Source: Rosistilla ulvae (GTDB lineage Bacteria > Planctomycetota > Planctomycetia > Pirellulales > Pirellulaceae). From it: a stretch of DNA of 64,000 nt. The position numbers and the translations under genes were made by a program. The notes beneath the pieces were generated by a model. That model was not told the DNA's origin. It ran no database searches and saw nothing but the letters and a program-made list of their open reading frames with translations. The stretch spans positions 3,535,798-3,599,797 of the forward strand of contig NZ_CP036261.1 of NCBI RefSeq assembly GCF_007741475.1, given 5' to 3'. Below are positions 1 to 11,699 of the stretch, piece by piece. Each line of letters starts with the position of its first letter. The stretch's first letter is position 1.

Positions 1-415
1 GTTGCGCCGACTCGATCAATCCACGCAGACTTTCGTGATACAGCTCCGCGGCGAGGTTGCGTTGCGCGTCATCGGCAAGGGAAGCGTGGTTTACCGTTTT
101 CCACGCCAGGCGATTGGCGGCGAGATAATGGGCGGTGCAACGAGGGTCCAGATCCGCTCGCAGTTTCTCCGCGCGGGAGCACGCGGTTCGGCTCACCTCG
201 ATCGGATCACGCGAGCCGAGTTCGTCACTGGAGAGATCGGCTAGAGCGACAGCCTCGGAGCTGGATGCCACGTCTTCCAATGATCGCTCGGGAAGCCAGG
301 AAGACCGGCAACCGAGCAGCAGCAACAGAGCTATCGCCCAAGCAGAAACAGGCGCAGGGACGCATCGACCTCGGTTTTTAATCTTGTTGAGATCGTTTTG
401 GGAATCGCCGGCCAT
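1..415 (-). CDS. Probable lipoprotein, N-terminal part (runs off window)
   Basis: An open frame runs from ATG at 415 to the window edge with no stop, about 138 codons. After a polar N-terminus of about 20 residues comes a hydrophobic stretch ending in LLLLLGC, a good lipobox with Cys near residue 36, so the product is probably a lipid-anchored secreted protein. An AGGAAG ribosome site lies 4 bases upstream of the ATG. The visible mature part is rich in Ala, Leu and acidic residues and I do not recognise its family. The + strand ORFs over this stretch are shadows. Confident that it is a gene, unsure of function because the C-terminus is outside the window. Confidence 0.7.
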   Translation of the reverse strand, partial: MAGDSQNDLNKIKNRGRCVPAPVSAWAIALLLLLGCRSSWLPERSLEDVASSSEAVALADLSSDELGSRDPIEVSRTACSRAEKLRADLDPRCTAHYLAANRLAWKTVNHASLADDAQRNLAAELYHESLRGLIESAQ

Positions 416-594
416 GTCTTCCTTGCTCGATATTCTTTTTCATTGCAATCGATCCAACGATCGCCAGACCAATCGGGCGCCGAATAACGCAGCGAGATCC
501 GTGGACGATGCAGAGTAGAGAAATACTGGAGGGAGGAAAAGACGAAACATGGGGGATGTCCCTACCGCTTCCATTTCCCGCCGATGTGCGGTTC

Positions 595-1430
595 GGCTGA
601 AGCCTAGACGCCAGCTCACGTCCCCGATTGCCGCATGAGGTGGTGCGGGGGCAGTTGCTTTTTTTGCCACCGAGTTCACCGAGGACACAGAGGGTTGTTG
701 TGGTTGATGAATTCCCTCTGTGGACTCAGTGACCTCGGTGGCTAAGGTTTCGCTTGATTGCGATCTAGTTTTCCGAGGCGTGGGTTGGCTGAAGCCTAGA
801 CGCCAGCTCTCGTCACCGATTGCTGCATGGGGTGCCGATGGGGAGTTGTTTTTTTGCCACCGAGTTCACCGAGGACACAGAGGTTTGTCGCGGTTGATGG
901 ATTTCCTCTGTGGACTCAGTGACCTCGGTGGCTAAGGTTCGCTTGTTTACGTTCTAGTTTGCCGAGGCGCGGATCGGCTGAAGCCTAGACGCCGGTTCAC
1001 GTCACCGATTGCCGCATGGGGTGCCGGGGGCAGTTGTTCTTTTTGCCACCGAGTTCACCGAGAACACAGAAGGGTTTGGTGGTTGCAGGATTTCCTCTGT
1101 GGACTCAGTGACCTCGGTGGCTATGGTTTCGCTTGTTTGCGTTTTAGTTATCCGAGTCGCGGTTCAGCTGAAGCCTAGACGCCGGTTCACGTCACCGATT
1201 GCCGCATGGGGTGCCGGTGGGGAGTTGTTTTTTTGCCACCGAGTTCACCGAGGACACTGAGGGTTGTCGTGGTTGATGAATTCCCTCTGTGGACTTGGTG
1301 ACCTCGGTGGCTAAGGTTTCGCTTGTTTGCGTTCTAGTTTGCCGATGCGCGGTTCGGCTGAAGCCTAGACGCCAGATCTCGTCACCGATTGCCGCATGGG
1401 GTGCCGATGGGGAGTTGTTCTTTTTGCCGG
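595..1430. repeat. Tandem array of ~190-bp units, each with a long imperfect palindrome
   Basis: The marker ggctgaagcctagacgcc recurs at about 595, 787, 976, 1166 and 1356, a period of 189-192 bp. Four full units are present and a fifth stops near 1427, just after the spacer. Each full unit carries an imperfect inverted repeat of about 75 nt (667-741, 857-931, 1046-1120, 1236-1310): a left arm beginning ccaccgagttcaccgag and a right arm ending gtgacctcggtgg, about 28 nt each with about 4 mismatches, around a 20-nt loop. The arm mismatches are nearly the same in all copies, so whole units were duplicated. Short ORFs across this region are artefacts of the repeats. Confidence 0.9.
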
Positions 1431-1657
1431 TTTGACTTATTACGTTTGCGGGTCGTTGATGAAACGCGCGTCGGATCGATTGAACGAGACAGCACGTGTT
1501 GGCGACGTAACGTCATTAATACGTTTCCGACGCAAGAAAGGGACCTACCGAATCGAAACAGAGAAATGCTTGGATCGACAACATGGATGCAGTTGTTGCA
1601 TCGCAGTACCGGATTGTTTGGTTGCAACCGATGTGGTTTGATGCGACCTGGTGCTGT

Positions 1658-1717
1658 GACTCCGTTCGCGTGATCCTCTAGCTACTACAAGAAGACTCAG
1701 CCCATGCGAACGGAGTC
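1658..1717. repeat. Perfect 12-bp inverted repeat upstream of the DUF3472 gene
   Basis: The arms gactccgttcgc (1658-1669) and gcgaacggagtc (1706-1717) are perfect reverse complements separated by 36 nt. The structure ends 59 bases before the ATG at 1777. It could be an RNA hairpin in the leader or a bipartite protein-binding site. The rest of 1431-1776 shows no convincing gene. Confidence 0.6.
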
Positions 1718-1776
1718 GCGGGACAACTTGGCAACTTGTGTCGAACCTCACAGGAAATCGGAACTACGGGATCCCC

Positions 1777-4451
<2,675 letters not shown>

Positions 4452-4484
4452 CTATTGATATCGTGTGACGGAGCGGCACAGGCA

Positions 4485-4498
4485 ATTGGTATGCCAAT
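4485..4498. promoter_or_regulatory. Small palindrome upstream of gdhA
   Basis: ATTGG-TATG-CCAAT is a 5-bp dyad about 60 bases upstream of the gdhA start. The position fits an operator or promoter element, but I cannot name a regulator. Apart from the possible small ORF at 4750, the 4425-5115 gap shows nothing else. Confidence 0.25.
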
Positions 4499-4749
4499 CA
4501 TGCAATCTGTTGGCGTCTTTCTCGAAAGTCGTTGACTGAGCCATCGATTCGTCAACTGCGGGGGACATCGCGTAAACGGTGGTTGACGATTGGCGGGTTG
4601 CGGCGAAGCGGATCGGGACGGCTGAGTGCGGGTTTCTCAGGGGTTGGCGCGCGTTTCACTCGAATCTGCGGTCCGGAAATTTGTCGCGAGGAATAGCGAC
4701 TGTTGGAACGGCGTTTGCATCACCATAAATGCCGTGCTGATTGCCGAGA

Positions 4750-4971
4750 ATGCTCCCTTTACCTGAAGGAAAATTAGACGTGTCGACTCAAATGAAACCG
4801 CGCGAGATTCTGGTCCAAACCAACCATGGCCTGATCTTCACCGTAGTTGTCCCGCAAGAAAGCGAAGAAGCTCAATCGCCTGCTTCGATCGCTAGTAGCC
4901 AGTTCGGGACGGCGGCGGAGTCGAGTCGCGGGGGGCAGCCGCGAACGGCGGCTGTGCGGAACGCTTCCTGA
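4750..4971 (+). CDS. Possible small hypothetical protein
   Basis: A 73-residue frame from ATG 4750 to a TGA at 4969-4971 (alternative internal ATG at 4792), lying in the otherwise empty gap between gdhA and the phosphodiesterase gene. The first 45 residues (MLPLPEGKLDVSTQ, then a hydrophobic NHGLIFTVVVPQ) look protein-like and use C/G-ended codons like neighbouring genes; the tail is low-complexity. There is no strong ribosome site and no family I recognise. It could equally be non-coding. Confidence 0.3.
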   Translation: MLPLPEGKLDVSTQMKPREILVQTNHGLIFTVVVPQESEEAQSPASIASSQFGTAAESSRGGQPRTAAVRNAS

Positions 4972-5115
4972 CCCCGCAGTGGCTAAGACCCGCATCGTTG
5001 ATCGCCACCAACGGGGCAACTATGATTTGCATGCACTCTCTCCCAAGCGGTGCATCGCGGCGACTGTCGGCACCAGCTGACGTTGCCGCGCACCGTCACC
5101 AACGGAAATCGATCC

Positions 5116-6501
5116 ATGCAAATCTTCCCACGCTTGCTTTGTGTCGCAGCGGTCGCCGCTGCGGCCTGCTGTTTCTCTGCTCTATCGGCCCACGCTGCCG
5201 GGCCCACTAAACATGTTGTTGTGGTCAGCCTCGATGGGCTCGCCGCCTATCTCGTCGACGACCCCAAAGTGCCCCTGCCCACGATCCGGCGGCTAGCTCG
5301 CGAAGGAAGCATCGTCGCCGGCGGCATGATCCCTTCGAACCCGTCGGTCACCTGGCCTAATCACACAACGCTCGTCACCGGTGCCCGTCCCGAGAAGCAT
5401 GGCGTGTTAGCCAATGGAGTCTTGGTGCGAGGGCCGATCGGTGTGCCGACCACGATCGATTCGCGTCGCGACCAAAGCGATCTCGTCCGAATTCCGACAA
5501 TCGTCGACGCCGCGCACGCCGCGGGGCTTTCGACCGCTGAGATCAATTGGCCCTGCACGCGTGGTTCGAAATCGTTCGACGATCAATTCCCCGATGTCCC
5601 CGACGCGCTGCAGCACAGCACGCCGCGGCTACGCAAAGAACTCGTCGAACTGGGGCTGTTGGTCGACGAGACCGATGCCTCGTTCCGCAAGCTTAGCACC
5701 GTCGGCCGCGATTACGTCTGGACCGAAGCCGCTTGCCATCTGATCCGCACGCGGAAGCCGAACCTGACGTTGATCCATCTGTTAAACGTCGACAGCGTCC
5801 ATCATAACCGGGGCCCTCAAACGCCTGAGGGGTACACCGCCAACGCTTATGCCGACATGTGCCTTGCTAGAATCGTTGCGGCGATCGACGAGGCGGGAAT
5901 CCGCGATCAAACCACGTTGATCGTCCTTTCGGATCACGGATTCACGAGGACTCCCAAAGCGGTCCGGCCCAACGTCTTGCTGCGTCAGGCGGGGCTATTG
6001 AAGGCGGAGGCGGGGAAGATTCGCGAGGCGCAGGTGCATGTCGTTCCCGAGGGAGGCATTGGCCTGGTCTATTGCACCAACCCCGGCGAAGCGGCGCAGC
6101 AAGCCGACGCGTTCAAGAAGATGTTCGTCGGTCTCGAAGGCGTCGCCGACGTCGTGCTGCCCGACGGCTTTGCTGAGATCGGTCTGCTGCATCCTCGCGA
6201 ATACAACCAGTCTCCCGACGCGGTTCTCGTTGCCGCCGATGGCTATTCGGTTTCGGGCTCGGTCGACGGCGAAACGCTTGTCGCCAGCAATACCGAAGCG
6301 AAAACAGCGATCGGTTCGCACGGGTTCGTCTCGACGCTGCCGAAGATGAAAGCGCTTTGTCTACTTTCGGGAGCAGGAATCCGCAGCGGTATCGAGCTGC
6401 CGACGATCGAAAATATCGACATCGCCCCCACTGTCGCTAAACTGTTGGAGTTGGATTACCCGTACAGCGACGGCAAACCATTGACCGCTGCAATGAAATA
6501 G
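5116..6501 (+). CDS. Secreted nucleotide pyrophosphatase/phosphodiesterase family protein
   Basis: A 461-residue alkaline-phosphatase-superfamily hydrolase. ATG 5116 is preferred because it starts a clear signal peptide (MQIFPRLLCVAAVAAAACC, cleavage after AHA); the frame is open to 5050 without one. The mature part begins with the beta-strand and metal aspartate VVVVSLDG (D40). The nucleophile motif SVTWPNHTTLVTGARPEKHGV follows, with T79 as predicted nucleophile, and LIVLSDHGF supplies another metal site. Family members hydrolyse phosphodiester or pyrophosphate bonds of nucleotides or lipids outside the cytoplasm. The alkaline phosphatase gene follows 51 bp downstream, so the pair may serve phosphate scavenging from organic phosphates; that pairing is inference. 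Confidence 0.88.
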   Translation: MQIFPRLLCVAAVAAAACCFSALSAHAAGPTKHVVVVSLDGLAAYLVDDPKVPLPTIRRLAREGSIVAGGMIPSNPSVTWPNHTTLVTGARPEKHGVLANGVLVRGPIGVPTTIDSRRDQSDLVRIPTIVDAAHAAGLSTAEINWPCTRGSKSFDDQFPDVPDALQHSTPRLRKELVELGLLVDETDASFRKLSTVGRDYVWTEAACHLIRTRKPNLTLIHLLNVDSVHHNRGPQTPEGYTANAYADMCLARIVAAIDEAGIRDQTTLIVLSDHGFTRTPKAVRPNVLLRQAGLLKAEAGKIREAQVHVVPEGGIGLVYCTNPGEAAQQADAFKKMFVGLEGVADVVLPDGFAEIGLLHPREYNQSPDAVLVAADGYSVSGSVDGETLVASNTEAKTAIGSHGFVSTLPKMKALCLLSGAGIRSGIELPTIENIDIAPTVAKLLELDYPYSDGKPLTAAMK

Positions 6502-6552
6502 CCCCCGCCACGAACAATCTCCCTCCACTTCCCCACCGCCGACGATCCCACC

Positions 6553-8202
6553 ATGCCCAACCGATTCCATCGCATTTTGTTTCTAGAACTCGCTTGTCTC
6601 CTGGCTCTTCCGCTGGCAGTGCGGTCGGCGACCGCTCAAACGCCCGATCCGATCGCTGCCTTGCAAGCGGCAGCGGTTGAAGCACGGGCTGCCGATTGGG
6701 GACATTGGGGCCCCGATCCGGACAGCTATTCCAGCTGGCGGAGTCACAGCAACCGGCTGATCCCGGTCTATTCGTTTGGCATGGATATGAAGTCGGTCTC
6801 GGGAGCGAAGAGCGTCTACCGCGACGAAGCGGCGATCGAGCGATTGTATGGACAGGTTCCCGAAGGGACGCTGAATCCCGAGGCGGAATACTTCGACCAA
6901 ACCGACGTCTACCGATTGCAGCAAGCGGCTGTCGACGCCGGGAAGAAACGGGTGATCTTGTTCGTCTTCGATGGGATGGATTGGCACACGACGCGCGCCG
7001 CCGCGATCGCAAAGCTTGGCAAAGTTGCCTACAGCGAGGGGCGAGGCGAGGGGCTGGCGTTTCTCGACTACCGCGGTGCGAAAACCGATTACGGCTATTT
7101 CGTAACCAGCCCGCACAACGACGGCACTTCGGTGAGCGTCGACAAGCAGCGGGTGACCAATCCCGGTGGGAAACTGCGAGGCGGTTACGACTTCCAACGC
7201 TGCGGCGATGCACCTTGGAAACCGATCACCGATGCCGAATATCCGATCGGCAAGAGCAAAGAGCAACCGCACGCCTACACCGATTCGGCTTCTTCGGCGA
7301 CTTCGCTGACCGCCGGCATCAAGACCTACAACAATTCGGTGAATGTCGATGCGATGGGGCGCGAAGTCCTGCCGATCGCGCGAACCTTGCAAGAGGATGG
7401 CTTTGCCGTTGGCGTCGTGACCAGCGTTCCGATCAGCCATGCGACACCCGCATGTGCTTACGCTAACAACGTCCATCGCAACGACTACCAAGACATCACC
7501 CGCGATCAGATCGGCCGTCCATCGATCTATCATCCCGGCGGCCTTCCAGGGCTGGACGTTTTGATTGGATGCGGTTGGGGGATCGACACCGAGAAAGATG
7601 GTGGCCAGGGAAAGAACTTCGTCCCGGGGAACAAATACCTGACCGAAGAGGACCTGAAGGCGATCGATGTTGCCAACGGCGGTAAATACGTGATCGCTCA
7701 GCGAACCCCGGGCTCCGAGGGGACCGAGGTTTTGTCGGCTGCCGTTGCAAACGCGATCGCCGATAAGAACCGACTGTTCGGCTATTTCGGCGTCGGCGGA
7801 GGCCATCTTCCGTATCAGACCGCCGATGGAAAGTACGATCCGGTCGCCAGCATCGGTGGCAGCAAGGTCCAAAAAGCGGAGGCCTACAGCGAAGCGGACG
7901 TGAGCGAAAACATCAACCTGCGGCAGATGGCCGTTGCCGCGATGGAAGTGCTCGATTCGCGCAGCGACCGCTGGTGGTTGATGGTTGAATCGGGAGACGT
8001 CGACTGGGCCAGCCACTCCAACAACATCGACAACGCGATCGGCGCGGTCCACAGCGGCGACGATGCCTTCGAAGGCGTGGTCAAGTGGATCGAAGAGAAC
8101 GGCGGATGGGAAGACACCGCTCTGTTCTTAACCTCCGACCACGGACACTATTTTCAGTTGACGCAGCCCGAAGCGTTGGCGAAAACAGCTCCAACGCCGT
8201 AG
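6553..8202 (+). CDS. Alkaline phosphatase (PhoA-like)
   Basis: A 549-residue secreted phosphomonoesterase. The signal peptide spans residues 1-29 (LELACLLALPLAVRSATAQ). Metal-site motif VFDGMD (D140), the nucleophile motif TDSASSATSLTAGIKTYN (S245), GDVDWASHSNNID and the late metal motif LTSDHGHYF are all present. The protein stops only 19 residues after the SDH motif, so the C-terminal segment that supplies a further zinc histidine in E. coli PhoA is missing; this may be a subfamily trait. It lies 51 bp after the phosphodiesterase gene on the same strand and the two are likely cotranscribed. Confidence 0.88.
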   Translation: MPNRFHRILFLELACLLALPLAVRSATAQTPDPIAALQAAAVEARAADWGHWGPDPDSYSSWRSHSNRLIPVYSFGMDMKSVSGAKSVYRDEAAIERLYGQVPEGTLNPEAEYFDQTDVYRLQQAAVDAGKKRVILFVFDGMDWHTTRAAAIAKLGKVAYSEGRGEGLAFLDYRGAKTDYGYFVTSPHNDGTSVSVDKQRVTNPGGKLRGGYDFQRCGDAPWKPITDAEYPIGKSKEQPHAYTDSASSATSLTAGIKTYNNSVNVDAMGREVLPIARTLQEDGFAVGVVTSVPISHATPACAYANNVHRNDYQDITRDQIGRPSIYHPGGLPGLDVLIGCGWGIDTEKDGGQGKNFVPGNKYLTEEDLKAIDVANGGKYVIAQRTPGSEGTEVLSAAVANAIADKNRLFGYFGVGGGHLPYQTADGKYDPVASIGGSKVQKAEAYSEADVSENINLRQMAVAAMEVLDSRSDRWWLMVESGDVDWASHSNNIDNAIGAVHSGDDAFEGVVKWIEENGGWEDTALFLTSDHGHYFQLTQPEALAKTAPTP

Positions 8203-8339
8203 CGAGGAATCGCTGAAAACTTTGTTGGGATCAGCGGCGTGTCTTACGGTCGACGCGGATCGCTCGGGTTACAATCATCGGCTTCATTAGCTCGAGCGTC
8301 GCGGCGCTCGGCACGAAGAGAAAGAGCCCTTTGGGAGAG

Positions 8340-9293
8340 ATGACAGTGAAGCCTGGTCGAGATCTATTTTGTGGCTGCATGCCCGCCCTGATGACGACCT
8401 GCGATTCCGTGGGCAATCCCGACTTTGACGCCTTGGTCCGCAAGGGGCAGCAATTGATCGACGCGGGAATGTGTGCGGTCGTCTACTGCGGATCGATGGG
8501 CGATTGGCCTCTGCTGACCGATCAGCAGCGTCAGGAAGGCGTCCGTCGGCTGACCGAAGCGGGCGTTCCCGTCGTCGTCGGCACCGGTGCTCAAAATCCC
8601 AAGCTCGCCGCCGCGCACGCCGCCCATGCCCAAGAGGTTGGTGCGGCTGGATTGATGCTGATCCCACGCGTCTTATCGCGAGGCAATTCCGCGGCGGCTC
8701 AGAGGCATCACTTTACCGACATCCTTCGCGCGGCCGATCGGTTGCCTGCGGTGATCTATAACAGTCCGTATTACGGGTTCCAGACGCGAGCCGATTTGTT
8801 TTTCGAACTCCGTCGCGAGCACCCTAACCTCGTCGGGTTCAAGGAGTTTGGTGGCGCCGAATCGCTCAGCTACGCCGCCGAGCATATCACCAGCGGCAAT
8901 CCCGAACTGGCCTTGATGGTCGGCGTCGACACGCAGGTCTTCCACGGATTTGTTCGCTGCGGTGCCGTCGGGGCGATCACCGGCGTCGGCAACGCGCTGC
9001 CGAAACAGGTGCTGCGATTGATCGAACTCTGCCGCGCTGCCGCGGCGGGAGATGTCGACGCGCGGCGATTGGCACTGGAACTGGACGGCGCGATGGCGGT
9101 GCTGTCGAAGTTCGACGAAGGCCCCGATCTGGTTCTGTACTACAAATATCTGATGGTGCTGGAAGGTGATTCGGAATACGAACATCATTTCAATTCGCAC
9201 GACGCGCTCAGCGACAGCCAACGCGCGTTGATCCATGAACAGTGGACGCTGTTTAAGAGCTGGTGGAACAACTGGCCCGGCGCGAAACAATGA
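8340..9293 (+). CDS. Dihydrodipicolinate synthase family aldolase/deaminase
   Basis: A 317-residue class I aldolase of the DapA superfamily. The Schiff-base lysine lies in NLVGFKEFGG (K168) and the tyrosine in PAVIYNSPYYG (Y140), with a GSMGDWPLLT substrate loop in place of the canonical GTTGE. Because the next gene is a hydroxyproline-epimerase-type racemase sharing an ATGA overlap, the likely reaction is deamination of 1-pyrroline-4-hydroxy-2-carboxylate in hydroxyproline breakdown; this is inference from context. Start is ATG 8340; GTG 8346 is an alternative with better spacing from GGGAGAG. A D-hydroxyproline dehydrogenase and a semialdehyde dehydrogenase are not nearby. Confidence 0.82.
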   Translation: MTVKPGRDLFCGCMPALMTTCDSVGNPDFDALVRKGQQLIDAGMCAVVYCGSMGDWPLLTDQQRQEGVRRLTEAGVPVVVGTGAQNPKLAAAHAAHAQEVGAAGLMLIPRVLSRGNSAAAQRHHFTDILRAADRLPAVIYNSPYYGFQTRADLFFELRREHPNLVGFKEFGGAESLSYAAEHITSGNPELALMVGVDTQVFHGFVRCGAVGAITGVGNALPKQVLRLIELCRAAAAGDVDARRLALELDGAMAVLSKFDEGPDLVLYYKYLMVLEGDSEYEHHFNSHDALSDSQRALIHEQWTLFKSWWNNWPGAKQ

Positions 9294-10246
9294 ACGTTGA
9301 CGCTGCTGCGATCCGAGTGATCGACTCGCATACCGGTGGCGAACCGACGCGTTTGGTCGTCGAGGGAGGACCTGATCTTGGCGGCGGGCCGTTGCCGCAG
9401 CGAGTGGAACGCTTTCGTCGCGAAGCCGATCATTTTCGGACGATGATGTTGGCCGAACCGCGTGGCTTCGACGCGATGGTCGGAGCGTTGTTGTGCGAAC
9501 CGAGCGATCCCGGTTGTGCTGCGGCCGTGATCTTCTTCAACAACCGCGGCTATCTGGGGATGTGTGGCCACGGGGCGATCGGTGTCGTGGCGACGCTGGC
9601 GTTCATGGGCCGGATCGCGCCGGGGCGGCATTTGTTAGAGACGCCAGTCGGAATCGTCGCCGTCGAATTGATCAGTCCCAACCGCGTCGCGATCGAAAAC
9701 GTTCCCAGCTACCGTTTGCGCAAATCGGTCTCGGTCGAAGTCCCGGGGATCGGAACCGTCCGCGGCGACATCGCCTGGGGCGGCAACTGGTTCTATCTTG
9801 TCGAATCGTCGCCGCTACCGGTGGTGGCTGAAAACATCGATCGCTTGTCGGACATCGCGCTACGGATTCGCAAGGCCTTGGTGGCGGCGAATATTACCGG
9901 AGCTGACGGAGCGGAGATCGACCACATCGAACTGTTCGGGCCGCCGTCGGTTTCGGACGCCCACAGCCGCAACTTTGTCTTATGCCCCGGCGGTGCCTAC
10001 GATCGATCGCCTTGCGGAACGGGAACGAGTGCGAAACTCGCCTGCTTGGCGGCCGATGGGAAACTGGCTCCCGAGGTGCCGTGGATTCAGGAGAGCATCA
10101 TCGGCAGCCGCTTCACCGCATCGTACCGCTCCGCCGACGACAACCGCATCGTTCCGCGGATCGTTGGCGAAGCTTATGTCTACGGCGAGACGCGGTTTAT
10201 CGCTCAGCCGGGCGATCCGTTTCCCTACGGAATCGCGACGGCTTAA
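9290..10246 (+). CDS. Proline racemase family protein, probable 4-hydroxyproline 2-epimerase
   Basis: A 318-residue cofactor-independent epimerase. Both catalytic cysteines of the two-base mechanism are visible: C92 in MCGHGAIG and C242 in DRSPCGTGTSAKLACL. The Cys/Cys pair rules out the Ser/Thr-substituted dehydratase subgroup. The N-terminus IDSHTGGEPTRLVV is typical of 4-hydroxyproline epimerases. ATG 9290 overlaps the TGA of the preceding DHDPS-family gene (ATGA), indicating translational coupling; a longer frame from 9263 would overlap that gene further. It acts in the cytoplasm, converting trans-4-hydroxy-L-proline to the cis-D isomer if the assignment is right. Confidence 0.88.
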   Translation: MNVDAAAIRVIDSHTGGEPTRLVVEGGPDLGGGPLPQRVERFRREADHFRTMMLAEPRGFDAMVGALLCEPSDPGCAAAVIFFNNRGYLGMCGHGAIGVVATLAFMGRIAPGRHLLETPVGIVAVELISPNRVAIENVPSYRLRKSVSVEVPGIGTVRGDIAWGGNWFYLVESSPLPVVAENIDRLSDIALRIRKALVAANITGADGAEIDHIELFGPPSVSDAHSRNFVLCPGGAYDRSPCGTGTSAKLACLAADGKLAPEVPWIQESIIGSRFTASYRSADDNRIVPRIVGEAYVYGETRFIAQPGDPFPYGIATA

Positions 10247-10430
10247 TCGCCCGCAAACTGTCGGCAGACGGGCTGTGGTGGGGATTGGAAACGGGATCTT
10301 CGAGAAATTGACGGCCGCCAGAATTTGACGCCACGTTTGGGGTGAATTGCGATACAATACGCCCCCGTTGTTCTATCCCTCCAAATTGCCTACCTACACG
10401 CTTTCCGCCGCTGCTGCCGCCGAGGTTCTG

Positions 10431-11699
10431 ATGATCCGTTCGTCCTCACGTCTTTGTCTCATTGTTTCCAGTTTGGTCTTCGCATTCTGGGCCAGCTCCG
10501 ATTCCAACGCCCAGGACTGGACGCGATTTCACGGCCCCAACGGTTCCGGCTACATCGCCGATGGCAAGATCCCCGATTCCTGGACTGCCGATGACGAGGC
10601 TTGGTCGGCGGAGCTGCCCGGCGGCGGGATCAGTTCGCCTGTCGCTTGGGGCGACAAGGTCTTTCTGCTGGCCGCCGATCCCAAGACGGCGGTTCGGCAT
10701 GTGCTGGCATATCAGCTGAGCAGCGGAAAGCAGCTGTGGGACAACACTTTCGATTCGGTGCCGCATCATTTGCACAAGCGGAATCGGTTTGCGGCCAGCA
10801 CGCCCTGCTGCGATGAAAAGTTTGTCTACGTTGCCTGGTCCGAGCCGCAGCATACGACGGTCAGTTGTCTAACGCACGAAGGAGAGTTGGTTTGGCAGCG
10901 AGACCTGGGGCGTTGGCAGAGTCAGCATGGGTTTGCGACCTCGCCGATGCTGTACGAAGACTTTGTTATCGTCTTCGATTCGCAGCAAGCCAGACAACTG
11001 AAGCCCGGGGAGACGGCGGGGGAGAGCAAGATGGTCGCTCTGAACCGGCAGACGGGCCAGATGGTTTGGGAGACGCCGCTGGAGACGACGAACGTCTGCT
11101 ATGGCACTCCGTGTGTCTATCAACCTGCGGGCGGGGCGGCTCAATTGGTCGACGCCAACACCGGCAACGGCTTGTTCGGACTTGATCCGAAGACGGGCAA
11201 AATGCTCTGGAATATGAAAGTCTTCCGCTCGCGTTGCTGCAGCAGTCCGGTGGTAGCGGGAGATCTTGTGCTTGGCAGCGCTGGCAGCGGTGGCGGCGGC
11301 AATCACCTGGTCGCCGTGCGACCTGGCGAAGAACCGACCGAAGCCTATCGGGTGGAGCGGGGCGCTCCGTATGTTCCCACTTCGGTGGTCGTTGGCGACA
11401 TGGCGTTTCTTTGTGGTGACAACGGCGTAGCAACGTGCATCGATGTGAACAGTGGCGAACCGCATTGGACGCGTCGCATCGGCGGGACGATCTCGTCCTC
11501 TCCGATCGTGGTCGGCGACAAACTGTTGACGATCGATATGGACGGCAAAGCGACGGTTTTGCGAGCGGGCAAGAATTTTGAGAAGCTTGGCACGGCTGAC
11601 CTGCATGGCAACGTGCAAGCGACGCCAGCTTACACGCAAGGCTATCTGTTGTTGCGGTCGGAGAACCGGCTGACGGCGATCGGGCCCAAGCGATTGTAG
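10431..11699 (+). CDS. Secreted PQQ-like beta-propeller repeat protein
   Basis: A 422-residue protein. ATG 10431 gives a signal peptide (MIRSSSRLCLIVSSLVFAFWASS, cleavage near NAQ) followed by DWTRFHGPNGSG, the usual opening of planctomycete outer-membrane-biogenesis/PQQ-like propellers. Blades are marked by repeats such as GKQLWDNTF, GELVWQRDL, GQMVWETPL, GKMLWNMKV and GEPHWTRRI. No dehydrogenase catalytic motif is obvious, so it is more likely a scaffold or binding protein in the periplasm than a quinoprotein enzyme. Stands alone on the + strand. Confidence 0.85.
   Translation: MIRSSSRLCLIVSSLVFAFWASSDSNAQDWTRFHGPNGSGYIADGKIPDSWTADDEAWSAELPGGGISSPVAWGDKVFLLAADPKTAVRHVLAYQLSSGKQLWDNTFDSVPHHLHKRNRFAASTPCCDEKFVYVAWSEPQHTTVSCLTHEGELVWQRDLGRWQSQHGFATSPMLYEDFVIVFDSQQARQLKPGETAGESKMVALNRQTGQMVWETPLETTNVCYGTPCVYQPAGGAAQLVDANTGNGLFGLDPKTGKMLWNMKVFRSRCCSSPVVAGDLVLGSAGSGGGGNHLVAVRPGEEPTEAYRVERGAPYVPTSVVVGDMAFLCGDNGVATCIDVNSGEPHWTRRIGGTISSSPIVVGDKLLTIDMDGKATVLRAGKNFEKLGTADLHGNVQATPAYTQGYLLLRSENRLTAIGPKRL

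Noticed and set aside
2-518. Two + strand ORFs at the left edge
   Set aside because: They lie opposite a minus-strand frame with lipobox and ribosome site that is open to the edge; the + frames show no family features.
440-688. 82-aa minus-strand ORF
   Set aside because: It runs into the tandem repeat array and lacks a ribosome site or recognisable protein features.
595-1430. Possible CRISPR array
   Set aside because: The period is ~190 bp, the spacers are themselves near-identical, and no cas genes are nearby; it is a tandem duplication of palindromic units.
6583-8052. 489-aa ORF antisense to the alkaline phosphatase gene
   Set aside because: Shadow of a well-supported gene; similar long antisense frames occur opposite other genes here.
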